The notes below the pieces were generated by a model. That model saw nothing but the letters and a program-made list of their open reading frames with translations, was not told the origin of the DNA and made no database searches. Below, one piece after another: positions 18,968-27,830 of a DNA stretch of 64,000 nt (its first letter is position 1; every line of letters starts with the position of its first letter). The position numbers and the translations under genes were made by a program. The stretch covers positions 1,410,952-1,474,951 of the forward strand of contig JBGAKR010000001.1 of NCBI GenBank assembly GCA_044224315.1. The letters run 5' to 3'. This DNA is from JAGXTF01 sp044224315 (lineage in GTDB: Bacteria; Bacteroidota; Bacteroidia; NS11-12g; UBA955).

Positions 18968-18998
18968 TTTGATTATTTAAAAAATAGTCGTACCTTTG
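18968..18998 (+). promoter_or_regulatory. tRNA-Glu promoter
   Basis: TTTG (18968-18971), 19 bases, TACCTTTG (18991-18998): an exact match to the Bacteroidota consensus. Transcription should start about a dozen bases before the tRNA. Confidence 0.85.
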
Positions 18999-19016
18999 CA
19001 GCCCCAATAACGAACT

Positions 19017-19088
19017 GGCCCGTTCGTCTATCGGCTAGGACGGTTCCCTTTCACGGAACAAAGAGGGGTTCGATTCCCCTACGGGCTA
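19017..19088 (+). tRNA. tRNA-Glu (TTC)
   Basis: A 72-nt tRNA: acceptor GGCCCGT with ACGGGCT, anticodon stem GTTCC/GGAAC around CTTTCAC (anticodon TTC), T arm GGGGTTCGATTCCCC. CCA is not encoded. Confidence 0.95.
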
Positions 19089-19122
19089 CAAAGGAGTTAA
19101 AAGTTAGTAGTTGAGAGTGGAG

Positions 19123-19146
19123 AGTTAACCTGGGGTTAACTTTTTA
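19123..19146 (+). terminator. Terminator after tRNA-Glu
   Basis: AGTTAACC (19123-19130) pairs with GGTTAACT (19134-19141) around TGG and is followed by TTTT. It separates tRNA-Glu from the tRNA-fMet cluster. Confidence 0.7.
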
Positions 19147-19181
19147 ATTCAAGACAAAAGCTTAAAATCCTAAAGGTATAT

Positions 19182-19506
19182 CGCGGGATGGAGCAGTGGT
19201 AGCTCGTCGGGCTCATATCCGCCAAAGGCGGACAAAGGTTCGAGAGAGTGAGAAAAATATATCGCGGGATGGAGCAGTGTTAGCTCGTCGGGCTCATATC
19301 CGCCAGAGGCGGACACAGGTTCGAGAGAGTGAGAAAAATATATCGCGGGATGGAGCAGTGGTAGCTCGTCGGGCTCATATCCGCCAGCGGCGGACACAGG
19401 TTCGAGAGAGTGAGAAAAATATATCGCGGGATGGAGCAGTGGTAGCTCGTCGGGCTCATATCCGCCAAAGGCGGACAAAGGTTCGAGAGAGTGAGAAAAA
19501 ATATAT
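19182..19506 (+). repeat. Four 81-bp tandem repeats derived from tRNA-fMet
   Basis: Copies start at 19182, 19263, 19344 and 19425 (81, 81, 81 and 82 bp). Each begins with about 36 bases matching the 5' half of the downstream initiator tRNA through the CAT anticodon (copy 2 has one substitution). The 3' anticodon strand and variable loop are replaced by the palindrome TCCGCC-NNN-GGCGGA, then comes a T-loop remnant GGTTCGAG, then AGAGTGAGAAAAATATAT instead of the acceptor 3' strand. None can fold as a functional tRNA. Because 81 is divisible by three, long frames run through the array on both strands; they are not genes. Confidence 0.9.
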
Positions 19507-19578
<72 letters not shown>

Positions 19579-19589
19579 CTAAAAATAAG

Positions 19590-19615
19590 GACTGTCTTTC
19601 GGGCAGTCTTTTTTG
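19590..19615 (+). terminator. Terminator after tRNA-fMet, copy 1
   Basis: GACTGTC (19590-19596) pairs with GGCAGTC (19602-19608) with one G-T pair, followed by TTTTTTG. The GIY-YIG ATG is only about 10 bases beyond the T run, so that gene needs read-through or its own start signal. Confidence 0.8.
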
Positions 19616-19623
19616 TTTATAGT

Positions 19624-19878
19624 ATGTTTTACGTTTATGTAATTTATTCACCGGGCACAGATAAAATTTATATAGGCTATACTTCTCGCACGCCTGAAGA
19701 AAGGCTGTTTGCCCACAATCATATTGAAAAGGGTAGTTATACCAGCAAGTTCAGGCCTTGGGAAATTTTGTTTACCGAAAGTTTTGAAACAAAACCGGAG
19801 GCACTTTCCAGAGAAAAGCAGCTGAAATCAGGCGCTGGCAGGCGTTTTATTCGTGAATTTATATCCAAAACCAAATAG
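19624..19878 (+). CDS. Single-domain GIY-YIG nuclease
   Basis: An 84-residue GIY-YIG domain protein of the UPF0213/YhbQ-like type. The motif is YVYVIYSPGTDKIYIGYTS (residues 3-21), followed by the conserved arginine region (SRTPEERL), HNH at 31-33, and the glutamate-bearing ETKPEALSREKQLKS at 55-69. These nucleases cut DNA with a divalent metal; solo members have unclear roles. It lies immediately after the tRNA-fMet terminator. Its TAG stop (19876-19878) is supplied by the TAGCTCGTCGGG of a displaced tRNA-fMet 3' fragment, so the gene ends exactly at a tRNA D-loop junction. A second, broken copy follows. Confidence 0.9.
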   Translation: MFYVYVIYSPGTDKIYIGYTSRTPEERLFAHNHIEKGSYTSKFRPWEILFTESFETKPEALSREKQLKSGAGRRFIREFISKTK

Positions 19879-19955
19879 CTCGTCGGGCTCATATCCGCCA
19901 AAGGCGGACATAGGTTCGAGTTCCGCCAAATGGCGGACACGGCCTATTCCCGCTA
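19876..19955 (+). pseudogene. Displaced tRNA-fMet 3' fragment, copy 1
   Basis: The fragment starts in the D loop (TAGCTCGTCGGGCTCATA) and lacks the first 18 bases of the tRNA. One TCCGCC palindrome (19894-19908) replaces the 3' anticodon strand and a second (19922-19937) sits in the T loop. The T stem is still complementary (ATAGG/CCTAT, changed from ACAGG/CCTGT) and the acceptor end TCCCGCTA is intact. Confidence 0.85.
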
Positions 19956-19966
19956 CTAAAAATAAG

Positions 19967-19992
19967 GACTGTCTTTTCGGGCAGTCTTTTTT
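19967..19992 (+). terminator. Terminator copy 2
   Basis: This repeats the tRNA-fMet terminator: GACTGTC, loop TTTTCG, GGCAGTC, TTTTTTG. It has been duplicated with the tRNA fragment and nuclease gene. Confidence 0.8.
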
Positions 19993-20001
19993 GTTTATAG
20001 T

Positions 20002-20256
20002 ATGTTTTACGTTTATGTACTTTATTCACCGGGCACAGATAAAATTTATATCGGCTATACCTCTCGCACGCCTGAAGAAAGGCTGTTTCCCCACAATCAT
20101 ATTGAAATGGTTAGTTATACCAGCAAATTCAGGCCTTGGGAAATTTTGTTTACCGAAAGTTTTGAAACAAAACCGGAGGCACTTTCCTGAGAAAAGCAAC
20201 TGAAATCAGGCGCTGGCAGACGTTTTATTCGTGAATTTATATCCAAAACCAAATAG
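20002..20256 (+). pseudogene. GIY-YIG nuclease copy 2, nonsense mutation
   Basis: This is a near-identical copy of the gene at 19624, also 84 codons, with substitutions such as I7L, A30P and KG to MV at 36-37. Codon 63, AGA in copy 1, is TGA here (20188-20190), which truncates the protein before the conserved EKQLKS segment; the frame then runs on intact to TAG at 20254. Duplication must predate the nonsense change. The TAG again coincides with a tRNA D-loop fragment. Confidence 0.9.
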
Positions 20257-20312
20257 CTCATCGGGCTCATATCCGCCAAAGGTGGACACAGGTTCATGGC
20301 CTATTCCCGCTA
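20254..20312 (+). pseudogene. Displaced tRNA-fMet 3' fragment, copy 2
   Basis: This is a shorter fragment: TAGCTCATCGGGCTCATA, palindrome TCCGCCAAAGGTGGA (20272-20286), ACAGGTTCA and CCTATTCCCGCTACTA. The T arm is truncated, so it cannot fold as a tRNA. Confidence 0.85.
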
Positions 20313-20323
20313 CTAAAAATAAA

Positions 20324-20348
20324 GACTGTCTTTTTGGGCAGTTTTTTT
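20324..20348 (+). terminator. Terminator copy 3
   Basis: GACTGTC pairs with GGCAGTT after a T-rich loop and is followed by a T run. It is the third copy of the tRNA-fMet terminator and closes the cluster. Confidence 0.7.
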
Positions 20349-20434
20349 ATTTGAAATTTTTGCAACTATTGTCATTTTTGGGCGTCTTGCTTTAGGATGA
20401 CATTATTAAATGAAATCAATTTTAACTTCGAAAT

Positions 20435-21922
20435 ATGAAAAAGCACATCTTTATTACACTTAGCATTGCAATTTTATTCTTTTCGGCCCATGCACAAATT
20501 AGGGTTGGCCAAGATATTGATGGAGAAGCAATCGGTGATCAGAGTGGTACTTCCGTGGCAATGTCAGCTGATGGAACAATTGTAGCTGTGGGTGCCCAGC
20601 TCAATGGTGGCAATGGCAAAGAAGCCGGGAATGTACGTATTTTTAAATTTACCAAAGGCGAATGGAAACAATTAGGCGCTGATATTGATGGAGATGCTGC
20701 TTACGACCAAAGTGGATTTGCCGTATCACTTTCAAACGATGGGTTAACTGTAGCTATAGGCGCCTATTTAAATGATGCCGGTGGAAATGCGGCAGGTCAG
20801 GTAAAAGTGTTTCATTATAATGGTACTGTCTGGTCGCAGGTGGGGAGTAGCATCAATGGAGATGCGGGTGATCAATTAGGTAGTTCACTTTGTTTATCAG
20901 GCGATGGCACATCATTAGCGATAGGGGCTATGTTTGGAGATGGAAAAGGAAAAGATTCAGGTTTATTAAGGGTTTACACCAACAATAATGGCAATTGGGT
21001 TCCAAAAGGAAGCTATATAGAATGGAACGGAACTGGTGGTACCCGAAATTTTACAGTGAGTATATCTAACGATGGAAACACAGTAGCCCTTGGTGGCAAT
21101 GGCACAGATGCATGGGAAGTTAACTACGGCCATGTTAAGGCATATAGATTTGTAAAAGGAGACTGGCAACAAATTGGTGGAGATATAATTGGAGAAGCGG
21201 CTGGAGATTGTAGTGGACATTCATTGTCGTTTTCAGAAAATGGTGATATACTGGCTATAGGAGCAAGGTTGAATGACGGAGGCGGACGAGATGCAGGCCA
21301 TGTAAGGGTATATGAATTTAGCAGTGGCAATTGGACACAGGTAGGAACAGATATTGATGGAGAAGCTATAGATGACGGAAGTGGTATTGATGTTGCGCTG
21401 TCTGGAGATGGAAGTATTTTAGCTATTGGAGCAAGTATGAATGATGGAAACGGGAATTCTTCAGGTCAAACCAGGATTTACCGCTTTAAGTATGGAATTT
21501 GGTCTAAAATAGGTTCTGATATAGACGGTGAAGCTGCTAATGATGGTTCAGGCAGATCAGTTGCAATTTCGAAAGACGGCCGATATGTGGTAATAGGTGC
21601 ACCTAACAATTGGGGTAATGGTAACTCGGCCGGACATGCAAGGGTGTATGACCTGGAAGATGTTTTAAGCGCTGAACAAATTGAAATATATAGTTCCATT
21701 TCTTTGTTTCCAAATCCAGCCAATGATGTTTTGAACTTGAGGGTTCCTGTTCAGTTGGTAAATAATAAATTTGATATTTGCGACCTCAGCGGAAAAACAA
21801 TTTTTTCGCAGAAAATTATGGCGGAAAATGTAATGATTGATCTTAGCAATTATACGTCTGGCATGTACTTTTTTAAGATTGAAGGTTGTTCGAATTCAGA
21901 AATTAAATTTATTAAAAAATAA
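20435..21922 (+). CDS. T9SS-sorted beta-propeller protein
   Basis: A 495-residue protein with signal peptide (ILFFSAHAQ). It has seven repeats of about 55-60 residues of the form DGEAIGDQSGTSVAMSADG, then TIVAVGAQLNGGNG, then AGNVRIFKF and EWKQLGADI; the fourth is diverged (WNGTGGTRNFTVSIS). Seven copies fit a seven-bladed FG-GAP/integrin-like propeller. DGNG-type loops may bind calcium. The C-terminus (SLFPNPANDVLNLRV to EIKFIKK) is a T9SS sorting domain. It is probably a surface or secreted adhesion or binding protein; the partner is unknown. Confidence 0.85.
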   Translation: MKKHIFITLSIAILFFSAHAQIRVGQDIDGEAIGDQSGTSVAMSADGTIVAVGAQLNGGNGKEAGNVRIFKFTKGEWKQLGADIDGDAAYDQSGFAVSLSNDGLTVAIGAYLNDAGGNAAGQVKVFHYNGTVWSQVGSSINGDAGDQLGSSLCLSGDGTSLAIGAMFGDGKGKDSGLLRVYTNNNGNWVPKGSYIEWNGTGGTRNFTVSISNDGNTVALGGNGTDAWEVNYGHVKAYRFVKGDWQQIGGDIIGEAAGDCSGHSLSFSENGDILAIGARLNDGGGRDAGHVRVYEFSSGNWTQVGTDIDGEAIDDGSGIDVALSGDGSILAIGASMNDGNGNSSGQTRIYRFKYGIWSKIGSDIDGEAANDGSGRSVAISKDGRYVVIGAPNNWGNGNSAGHARVYDLEDVLSAEQIEIYSSISLFPNPANDVLNLRVPVQLVNNKFDICDLSGKTIFSQKIMAENVMIDLSNYTSGMYFFKIEGCSNSEIKFIKK

Positions 21923-22035
21923 CTTTATTTCGAAGATCTTTTAGAATGGAATTAGTTCATAAATCGGCAGAACAATTAAAACGCTTTTAATTCAGAATTT
22001 AAAACCGATGTTTTACCTGAATTAGTTCGGATATT

Positions 22036-24174
22036 TTATTCCATCATCCAACTTCTAACCGCCGTGCCTTCAGCAGATTCGATGCGAATAAAATACAATC
22101 CGGCGGGGAGGGCGACATTGAATGTAGAAGTAGAAAATTCGTTGAAATACCATGTGTTTTGCACCTCGCCTAATGGATTTACCAGGGTGATTTTAGCATT
22201 GTGCAACACAGCACCGCATTGCAGTGTAAATCTTCCCTGGCCTGGATTTGGATAGAGGTGAAATTGTTGAAGCAGGATATTTTTATTATTTAAATAAATA
22301 AAATTAAAACAGGCCGAGGTATCGGTGCAGCTGTTTTCGGTTACAGCCAATGCCACGTTCATGTTTTTTCCGGGGCTGAATGATTTATTTGTAGCTCCGG
22401 CAATTATGCTGTAATTATTATTGCAATCCAGCCATTGGAAAGTGGCCGACCCGTTGCTGGTAGTGGCGTTAAGTACATTTATGTTTTGAATAAAATTGGC
22501 ATCCGCGCGGTTTATTGTAACATTTATGGTGTATTTAATGCTATCACATCCGGCAATGTCTTTAATATAATCGGTTACTGTTCCACTGCTGGTTACAACT
22601 TGTTTTCCCGATGGGGTAATGTAACTGTGGCATGCGGTAATATTGAGGGTTTTGGGGGTCGGTGTTTTGATGGTGAGGTTGATGGTAATAAAACTATCGC
22701 AGCCCAGATAATTTAAAAAGAATAAGGTATCGTAGTATTTTCCGCTGCTGGTCCAGCTGTATTTTTTGGATGGACTTTGGTAAGTACCGCAAGTATTTAC
22801 ACTGATAGAACCTGCAGTACTGGCCGATTTAACTGTGTATTGGATAATGCTGTCGCAACCCGCAAAATTGGTTATTGTATCATAATAAATACCTACTTTT
22901 CTGAAAACTTTATTTTTATTGGTAGGGCAAAACACAAACTGACACATAGTTAGAGTTTCTGCTGCAGTAGTGGTTTTGCGTATGGTAACATTGTGGGCTA
23001 TTGTGCTGTCACAACCCCTGAATCCTTTTAAATGATCGTAATAAACACCGCTGGCAGTTACCGTATTTCCATTGGTTAATTTTACCGAATTACAAGCATC
23101 GTAATTGTAGCGTGTTGTATCCTTTTTGTAAATAGTAACGAAGTAAGAAATTACACTGTCGCAGCCTACGTAATTGGGGATTGTGGTGGTGTATTTTCCC
23201 GAGGATTTATAGTATTTTTTGGTAACTGGGTTTTGAACAGAGTCGCAGTTGGCAAGGGTTACATTTGCTGCACTGGGTTTTAAAATTTTTACGGTTATTT
23301 TCATTACCGAATCACATCCGCGGTATGAATAGATTGTATCGTTATAAACACCAGAGGTGGTAATGGTTTTCTTTTTGGAAGGAACAATATATTTGCTGCA
23401 GCGTGTTACGCTGAATGAGCTGAAAATCGTAGTGTCGCAATAAGAACGGCCCAGTACAAAATTGGAAGCCGAATCGAGCATGGCAAAATTGCTTGGGGTA
23501 GCGGTATGTGTATATTTTGTTTTGTCGTAAATACTGGTAACACTGCTGTTGTCGTCATAGGGAGTTCCATCTTCATAACTGAGTTGCAATGCCAGGCCTG
23601 GTTCGGTGCTTTTATATCGGATATAGGTACCCTCTAATATTTGTTGGGGGCTGCGGGCATAATCCCATATGCGGGTTTCGTCCAGAATGCCTCCGTAACC
23701 TGTTTTAGGGTCGGCTATCCACACATCGGAAGAGGAGGAGGGGTAGGCGATATTGAAGGTGGATACGTTGGTAGAATCGGTTGCATAGCCATCGATATAC
23801 AATTTAATTTTGGTACCCGAAAACGTGGCAGCAATATGGTGCCAGGTCTTGGCCGAGATGGTGCCTGCACTGGTAAGGGTAACGGTAGAAGATCCGTTGT
23901 AAAGGGATACATAAACTTTTTGGGTATTACCGGTACCCAATTTGTATGAATTTTGCTGATTCCAGATGATGGGCGCGCAATCGGCGCAGGGAGAGGAGTT
24001 GAAATTGGTAACATACACCCAGGTTTCGAGGGTGATTTTGCCCATACTATTGAGCTTAGTGCTGCTGGTAACCGGCACATAGTCATCTTGTCCATCGAAA
24101 TGCAATGCGCTGTTTTGGGCCATTGCCGAGCTGATAATCAGCCCAAAACACAGAATTGGTAAGGGTTTTTTCAT
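22036..24174 (-). CDS. T9SS-sorted LamG-like protein with GCDS repeats
   Basis: A 712-residue protein with signal peptide (ILCFGLIISSAMAQ). Residues 22-185 form a LamG/concanavalin-like domain (LHFDGQDDYVPV, LETWVYVTN, WHHIAATFSGTKIKLYIDG, LDETRIWDYARSPQQI). Six repeats of about 60 residues follow, each with a ...SGxYxDTIxxxxGCDSxxxxxVxI core. The C-terminus (QFHLYPNPGQGRFTL to AVRSWMME) is a T9SS sorting domain. LamG domains often bind glycans; a surface adhesin or glycan-binding protein is inferred. Confidence 0.85.
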   Translation of the reverse strand: MKKPLPILCFGLIISSAMAQNSALHFDGQDDYVPVTSSTKLNSMGKITLETWVYVTNFNSSPCADCAPIIWNQQNSYKLGTGNTQKVYVSLYNGSSTVTLTSAGTISAKTWHHIAATFSGTKIKLYIDGYATDSTNVSTFNIAYPSSSSDVWIADPKTGYGGILDETRIWDYARSPQQILEGTYIRYKSTEPGLALQLSYEDGTPYDDNSSVTSIYDKTKYTHTATPSNFAMLDSASNFVLGRSYCDTTIFSSFSVTRCSKYIVPSKKKTITTSGVYNDTIYSYRGCDSVMKITVKILKPSAANVTLANCDSVQNPVTKKYYKSSGKYTTTIPNYVGCDSVISYFVTIYKKDTTRYNYDACNSVKLTNGNTVTASGVYYDHLKGFRGCDSTIAHNVTIRKTTTAAETLTMCQFVFCPTNKNKVFRKVGIYYDTITNFAGCDSIIQYTVKSASTAGSISVNTCGTYQSPSKKYSWTSSGKYYDTLFFLNYLGCDSFITINLTIKTPTPKTLNITACHSYITPSGKQVVTSSGTVTDYIKDIAGCDSIKYTINVTINRADANFIQNINVLNATTSNGSATFQWLDCNNNYSIIAGATNKSFSPGKNMNVALAVTENSCTDTSACFNFIYLNNKNILLQQFHLYPNPGQGRFTLQCGAVLHNAKITLVNPLGEVQNTWYFNEFSTSTFNVALPAGLYFIRIESAEGTAVRSWMME

Positions 24175-24302
24175 GGGTGTTTGCTTTTAGTATGTGGGAA
24201 AGAACGGTAGCTAAAAACAAATGTATAGGAAATCGATGAGAATTGCAAATAATCAGATGAACGACATGTTCATCCATTCCTTGCAAAAGACGAAAAATAC
24301 TT

Positions 24303-25490
24303 TTAATTAATTACATGCCCTTTTTTATCAATATTGATAAAATACAGGCCTGTGGATTTATATGCATCTGCCGCTAAAATCAGCGTAAATCCCTTTGGTG
24401 TTTTGATAATGGAACGTGCGTATATCGTGCAAGTTCTATCGTCTTGAAATTGTTGTAATTCTACTAAATCGGGAATAGGATAGGTATTTATATTTAAATT
24501 ATCATCCATCTCAAAAAGTTGAGAATTGTCGATGAAATAAAATTTGCCATCGCTTTCTACTATATTTGAAAAGCAGTGAATGTTATTGTTGCCGTTAATT
24601 GTCCACAGTGCATTGAATACTTCAGCAGAATATGCCTTTTCGGTTTTAGTTTTTTGAAATGAGGTATTAAAAGCATCTAAATAAATACTTCTGTTAACTA
24701 TATCATTATCCCAAAAAAAGTACAGTATTTTGAATTCATTATTAGCATAAAGATAGGTTACATGTTTCTCAGAAGCAATAGAAACTACACTATTTCTATA
24801 GGTTCCAACAGTGTCCAGATTAAGTTTGAGTTTTTTAATTAGTGTGGAACTCTTTTCCGAGGCGAAAACAAATAATTCATTATCAATAACCTTCAAAGTA
24901 AAAAGATTGGAATAATTCTTATGAAAATCAATATATTTGGGGGAGTTGTATTTAATAGAAGTTTGATTAAGTAACTTTAAATCACGGGAATAATGAATTA
25001 ACAGGAAAGTATCATTTGCATTAGTTGGGGTTTTAGCACAGCGGCAAAATGCATAAACATCGCCATTTGTCGGGTTTGTGCACATTGCAAGATTTTTAGG
25101 TGCAGAAGGGATCTTAAAACCGTGCTTAATTACCAAATTATTAGTAATGCTTAATTTGTTTATATATATTTGATTATTAATATAATTGAATCCATAAAGC
25201 GTATCTAATGTGCTAAATGTTAGTTGGTCAAAAGTCCTTAATTGACGTGTTTTTAATTCAAAATTATCTATATTATATTCCATCAGAAGGGAATCACAAA
25301 TAAATGTAATTAAATTACCATTGGTACGAAATTTATTTTCGCCAAAATTGTCTGCCGCAAATTTATTGCTGGTTCGGTAAAAATTGATAGAAGACAGTCT
25401 TGGAGCTTTATTTTTTTTGCAACTATGTATAGAAGTGACTGCCAAAGTTGAGAAAATAATTATTGTTGCAAGAATGCTTTTGTTTTTCAT
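24303..25490 (-). CDS. Lipoprotein, paralogue of 26661-27830
   Basis: A 395-residue lipoprotein with a lipobox-like IHSC at residues 21-24, followed by KKNKAP. The beta-rich body ends in GFTLILAADAYKSTGLYFIN, closely matching GFTIVITGYGYNIRGLYFIN in the upstream paralogue; both also share a KFAxDN segment near residue 45. It is the last gene of the TIR-STAND run, 8 bases after a helical-repeat barrel gene. The fold is perhaps a propeller; function unknown. Confidence 0.75.
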   Translation of the reverse strand: MKNKSILATIIIFSTLAVTSIHSCKKNKAPRLSSINFYRTSNKFAADNFGENKFRTNGNLITFICDSLLMEYNIDNFELKTRQLRTFDQLTFSTLDTLYGFNYINNQIYINKLSITNNLVIKHGFKIPSAPKNLAMCTNPTNGDVYAFCRCAKTPTNANDTFLLIHYSRDLKLLNQTSIKYNSPKYIDFHKNYSNLFTLKVIDNELFVFASEKSSTLIKKLKLNLDTVGTYRNSVVSIASEKHVTYLYANNEFKILYFFWDNDIVNRSIYLDAFNTSFQKTKTEKAYSAEVFNALWTINGNNNIHCFSNIVESDGKFYFIDNSQLFEMDDNLNINTYPIPDLVELQQFQDDRTCTIYARSIIKTPKGFTLILAADAYKSTGLYFINIDKKGHVIN

Positions 25491-25498
25491 ATAACTTT

Positions 25499-26545
25499 TT
25501 ATTTTCTTTTTACAGAGTATTTGATGGGGGTAGTGTAAGTGGCAATTAAAAAGTAAGCATTGAGTTTAAAATCATCTTCTACATATAAATAACGATAGAC
25601 CAGAGAAGGGTTTTCGTTTCTATATCTGGGGTTGTTCGTAAGTCTAAATGTATTTTGAAAGAAGAACTCAAGCTGAATCTGACTTTGCTGAAATTTGTAT
25701 CCAATCGCTGTCCCTATATTTAGAGTTGGGTTTATCTTGTTTCTATTATTTTTGTTTTCCTCGTTTCGCAATTCGGATTTAGTAATATTACTGCTATTGG
25801 GTGCGCCAGAGAGAATATTGGCCGTGAATCTGGATGCTAGAAAAAGGTTTAGATTCAACCCTGCGAAAGGAGAAACAAACCAATTGGAGTTAATGGATTG
25901 CCTATGTCTGTAGGTAAGCGGTATTTGAAGGTAATAAATGGATTCTTTATAGTGTACCTTGAATATAGTGCTGTCTGGAGTAAGATTGTTAAAACAGTTT
26001 AATGCGTATCCAATTTTAGAAAAGGCCAATCCAAGTTGAACTGTGCTTTTTTTCGAAATCCCATACGCCATGTGCAATCCCATATAAAGGTTTATCGGAT
26101 GCTTTTTCAAATATTGTTTTTTGGTATTTAAATCAAACAAGTAAGGGGTATATACTATGGGGAATGTTTTGGAGTAAACGGGCACACTAAAACCAATGGA
26201 GATTTTTTCAATTTTGTTTACCTTTTTTATGAGTTTTATAAATTCAGGATCATCCTCGTTGTCAATTATTTTATAATATGGATTAGCTTCAATCATATTT
26301 TCTACCTGCCTGAATGCCATAGAATCTTCGTGCAAGGCCAGATAGCATTTTGCCAGTATCCTGGCTGCTTTTGCCTTTTCGGATTGGTTCGGATTCTGAC
26401 AAGTTTTAATTAATTCAATCGCCCCCTTAAAATCCAAATCGTTGTACTTTTCGTTGGCAATGGTAATAATGTTCTCACAGGGCGTTTGGGCATGAATAAT
26501 GCCAGTGGTTAGGCTTAAAGCGATAATGAAAAAAAGTTTCTTCAT
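25499..26545 (-). CDS. Helical-repeat + outer-membrane beta-barrel protein
   Basis: A 348-residue protein with signal peptide MKKLFFIIALSLTTGIIHAQ. Residues 22-115 form a TPR-like helical domain (IITIANEKYNDLDFKGAIEL, AARILAKCYLALHEDSMAF, ANPYYK) and the rest alternates as a PorT-like barrel. It is a close paralogue of the protein at 28918-29994 over the helical part and barrel. Location: outer membrane with a periplasmic domain. It and the following lipoprotein gene appear to be a duplicated module of the TIR-STAND operon. Confidence 0.75.
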   Translation of the reverse strand: MKKLFFIIALSLTTGIIHAQTPCENIITIANEKYNDLDFKGAIELIKTCQNPNQSEKAKAARILAKCYLALHEDSMAFRQVENMIEANPYYKIIDNEDDPEFIKLIKKVNKIEKISIGFSVPVYSKTFPIVYTPYLFDLNTKKQYLKKHPINLYMGLHMAYGISKKSTVQLGLAFSKIGYALNCFNNLTPDSTIFKVHYKESIYYLQIPLTYRHRQSINSNWFVSPFAGLNLNLFLASRFTANILSGAPNSSNITKSELRNEENKNNRNKINPTLNIGTAIGYKFQQSQIQLEFFFQNTFRLTNNPRYRNENPSLVYRYLYVEDDFKLNAYFLIATYTTPIKYSVKRK

Positions 26546-26660
26546 TGTGGATGTTTGTATTTCAACTGGGCATAAGTGTTAATACAAATATAATGAATGT
26601 AATACACAATTGCATGGAGTTCTTAATTTTCTGTTGATTTCATGAAAGGGCCTGTAATTA

Positions 26661-27830
26661 TTAGTTTTTTACAATACCTTGTTCATTGATGTTAATAAAA
26701 TACAGTCCCCTGATATTATAGCCATATCCGGTAATGACAATGGTAAAACCCGCCGGGGTTTTTATCAATGAGGTACTCAATGTAAGTACAAAGTTCTCTT
26801 CATAGCTGTAATAAAGTTCCTTTAAGTCCTTTACTGGATAGATGCCGGTAATTTCCATTTTGTCATTGAATTCAAGCAAGTCGGATTTGGCAACTACATA
26901 AAATTTCCCGTTGGATTCAGCCAAATTGCTAAATGGTTGCCAGGGATGGGTTCCTCTTTCTGACCAGTCTGTTTTTAATGAATCGGCATAATATACATGG
27001 GTTTTGGCATTGTCTTTTACCCAGTTTTTATTGTAGGTGGCCAATTCGATTTTCAAATTGCCTGAATTAGTATTGTAGGATAATATGCGATTTTCGCCAT
27101 TTTTACTCTGCAAATAGGTAGCATATTTTAAGGGTAAATATTTGGAAATATCTGTACTTTTTATAAAGTTTAGGTTTAGGTCGTATTGATAAACGGAGAT
27201 CTGCGGAATTTGTTTGATAAAAAAATTAAGTGTATTGTCATTAACGTGAAGCTTATAAGGACTATCGTACCAGAAGAAATCGTTTACATCAAAGAAATTT
27301 GGGAAATTCAACACTACAGAGGTTAATGAATCAAGGGTTTCACTAAATTTATATATTCGGTATTGGCCTGAAGTTGTATTTTCGTCCAGTAAAAAGCATT
27401 TGCCATCAGGCAATACGGCTATTTGGGCATTTCTATAGGGTTTGTAAGCTCCCAACACAAAGGAATCGGTTGGTTTGCCGAGGATGTTCAGTTTTACCAG
27501 CTTTGAATAATTTGCATCCAATTTTAGTGCATAGTAATTACCGTCTGAACTTTGGGTTATTTTACTGTATGCACCCATATTTTTGATTGTGGCTATTTCA
27601 TTTTCATAGTTGTAATTTACCAACATGGTATCGGTAATAAATGTAAATGCATTGTTGGACCAAATTATATTGTCTTCCGCAAATTTATCTGCCGAATAAA
27701 AAAATGGCCCTCTTAACAAGTATGGACTCGTATATTGAATGGTTTTGTTTTGTTTTTTACAGCCCTGAAACAGGAGTATTGGTAGCAACAAAGTACCTAA
27801 TCGAAGTATGGATATGATTTTAGTTTTCAT
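26661..27830 (-). CDS. Lipoprotein of the TIR-STAND operon
   Basis: The ATG at 27830 overlaps the stop of the preceding barrel gene as ATGA, which decides this start over a longer open frame. It gives 389 residues with a lipobox-like LFQGC followed by KKQNK. The body has regularly spaced beta strands (YSKITQSSDGNYYALKLD, NAQIAVLPDGKCFLLDE), resembling a propeller, and ends GLYFININEQGIVKN. It is a paralogue of the lipoprotein at 24303. Function unknown. Confidence 0.75.
   Translation of the reverse strand: MKTKIISILRLGTLLLPILLFQGCKKQNKTIQYTSPYLLRGPFFYSADKFAEDNIIWSNNAFTFITDTMLVNYNYENEIATIKNMGAYSKITQSSDGNYYALKLDANYSKLVKLNILGKPTDSFVLGAYKPYRNAQIAVLPDGKCFLLDENTTSGQYRIYKFSETLDSLTSVVLNFPNFFDVNDFFWYDSPYKLHVNDNTLNFFIKQIPQISVYQYDLNLNFIKSTDISKYLPLKYATYLQSKNGENRILSYNTNSGNLKIELATYNKNWVKDNAKTHVYYADSLKTDWSERGTHPWQPFSNLAESNGKFYVVAKSDLLEFNDKMEITGIYPVKDLKELYYSYEENFVLTLSTSLIKTPAGFTIVITGYGYNIRGLYFININEQGIVKN

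Noticed and set aside
19182..19506. Possible CRISPR array
   Set aside because: Units are head-to-tail 81-bp near-identical copies without variable spacers, and they match tRNA-fMet; no cas genes nearby.
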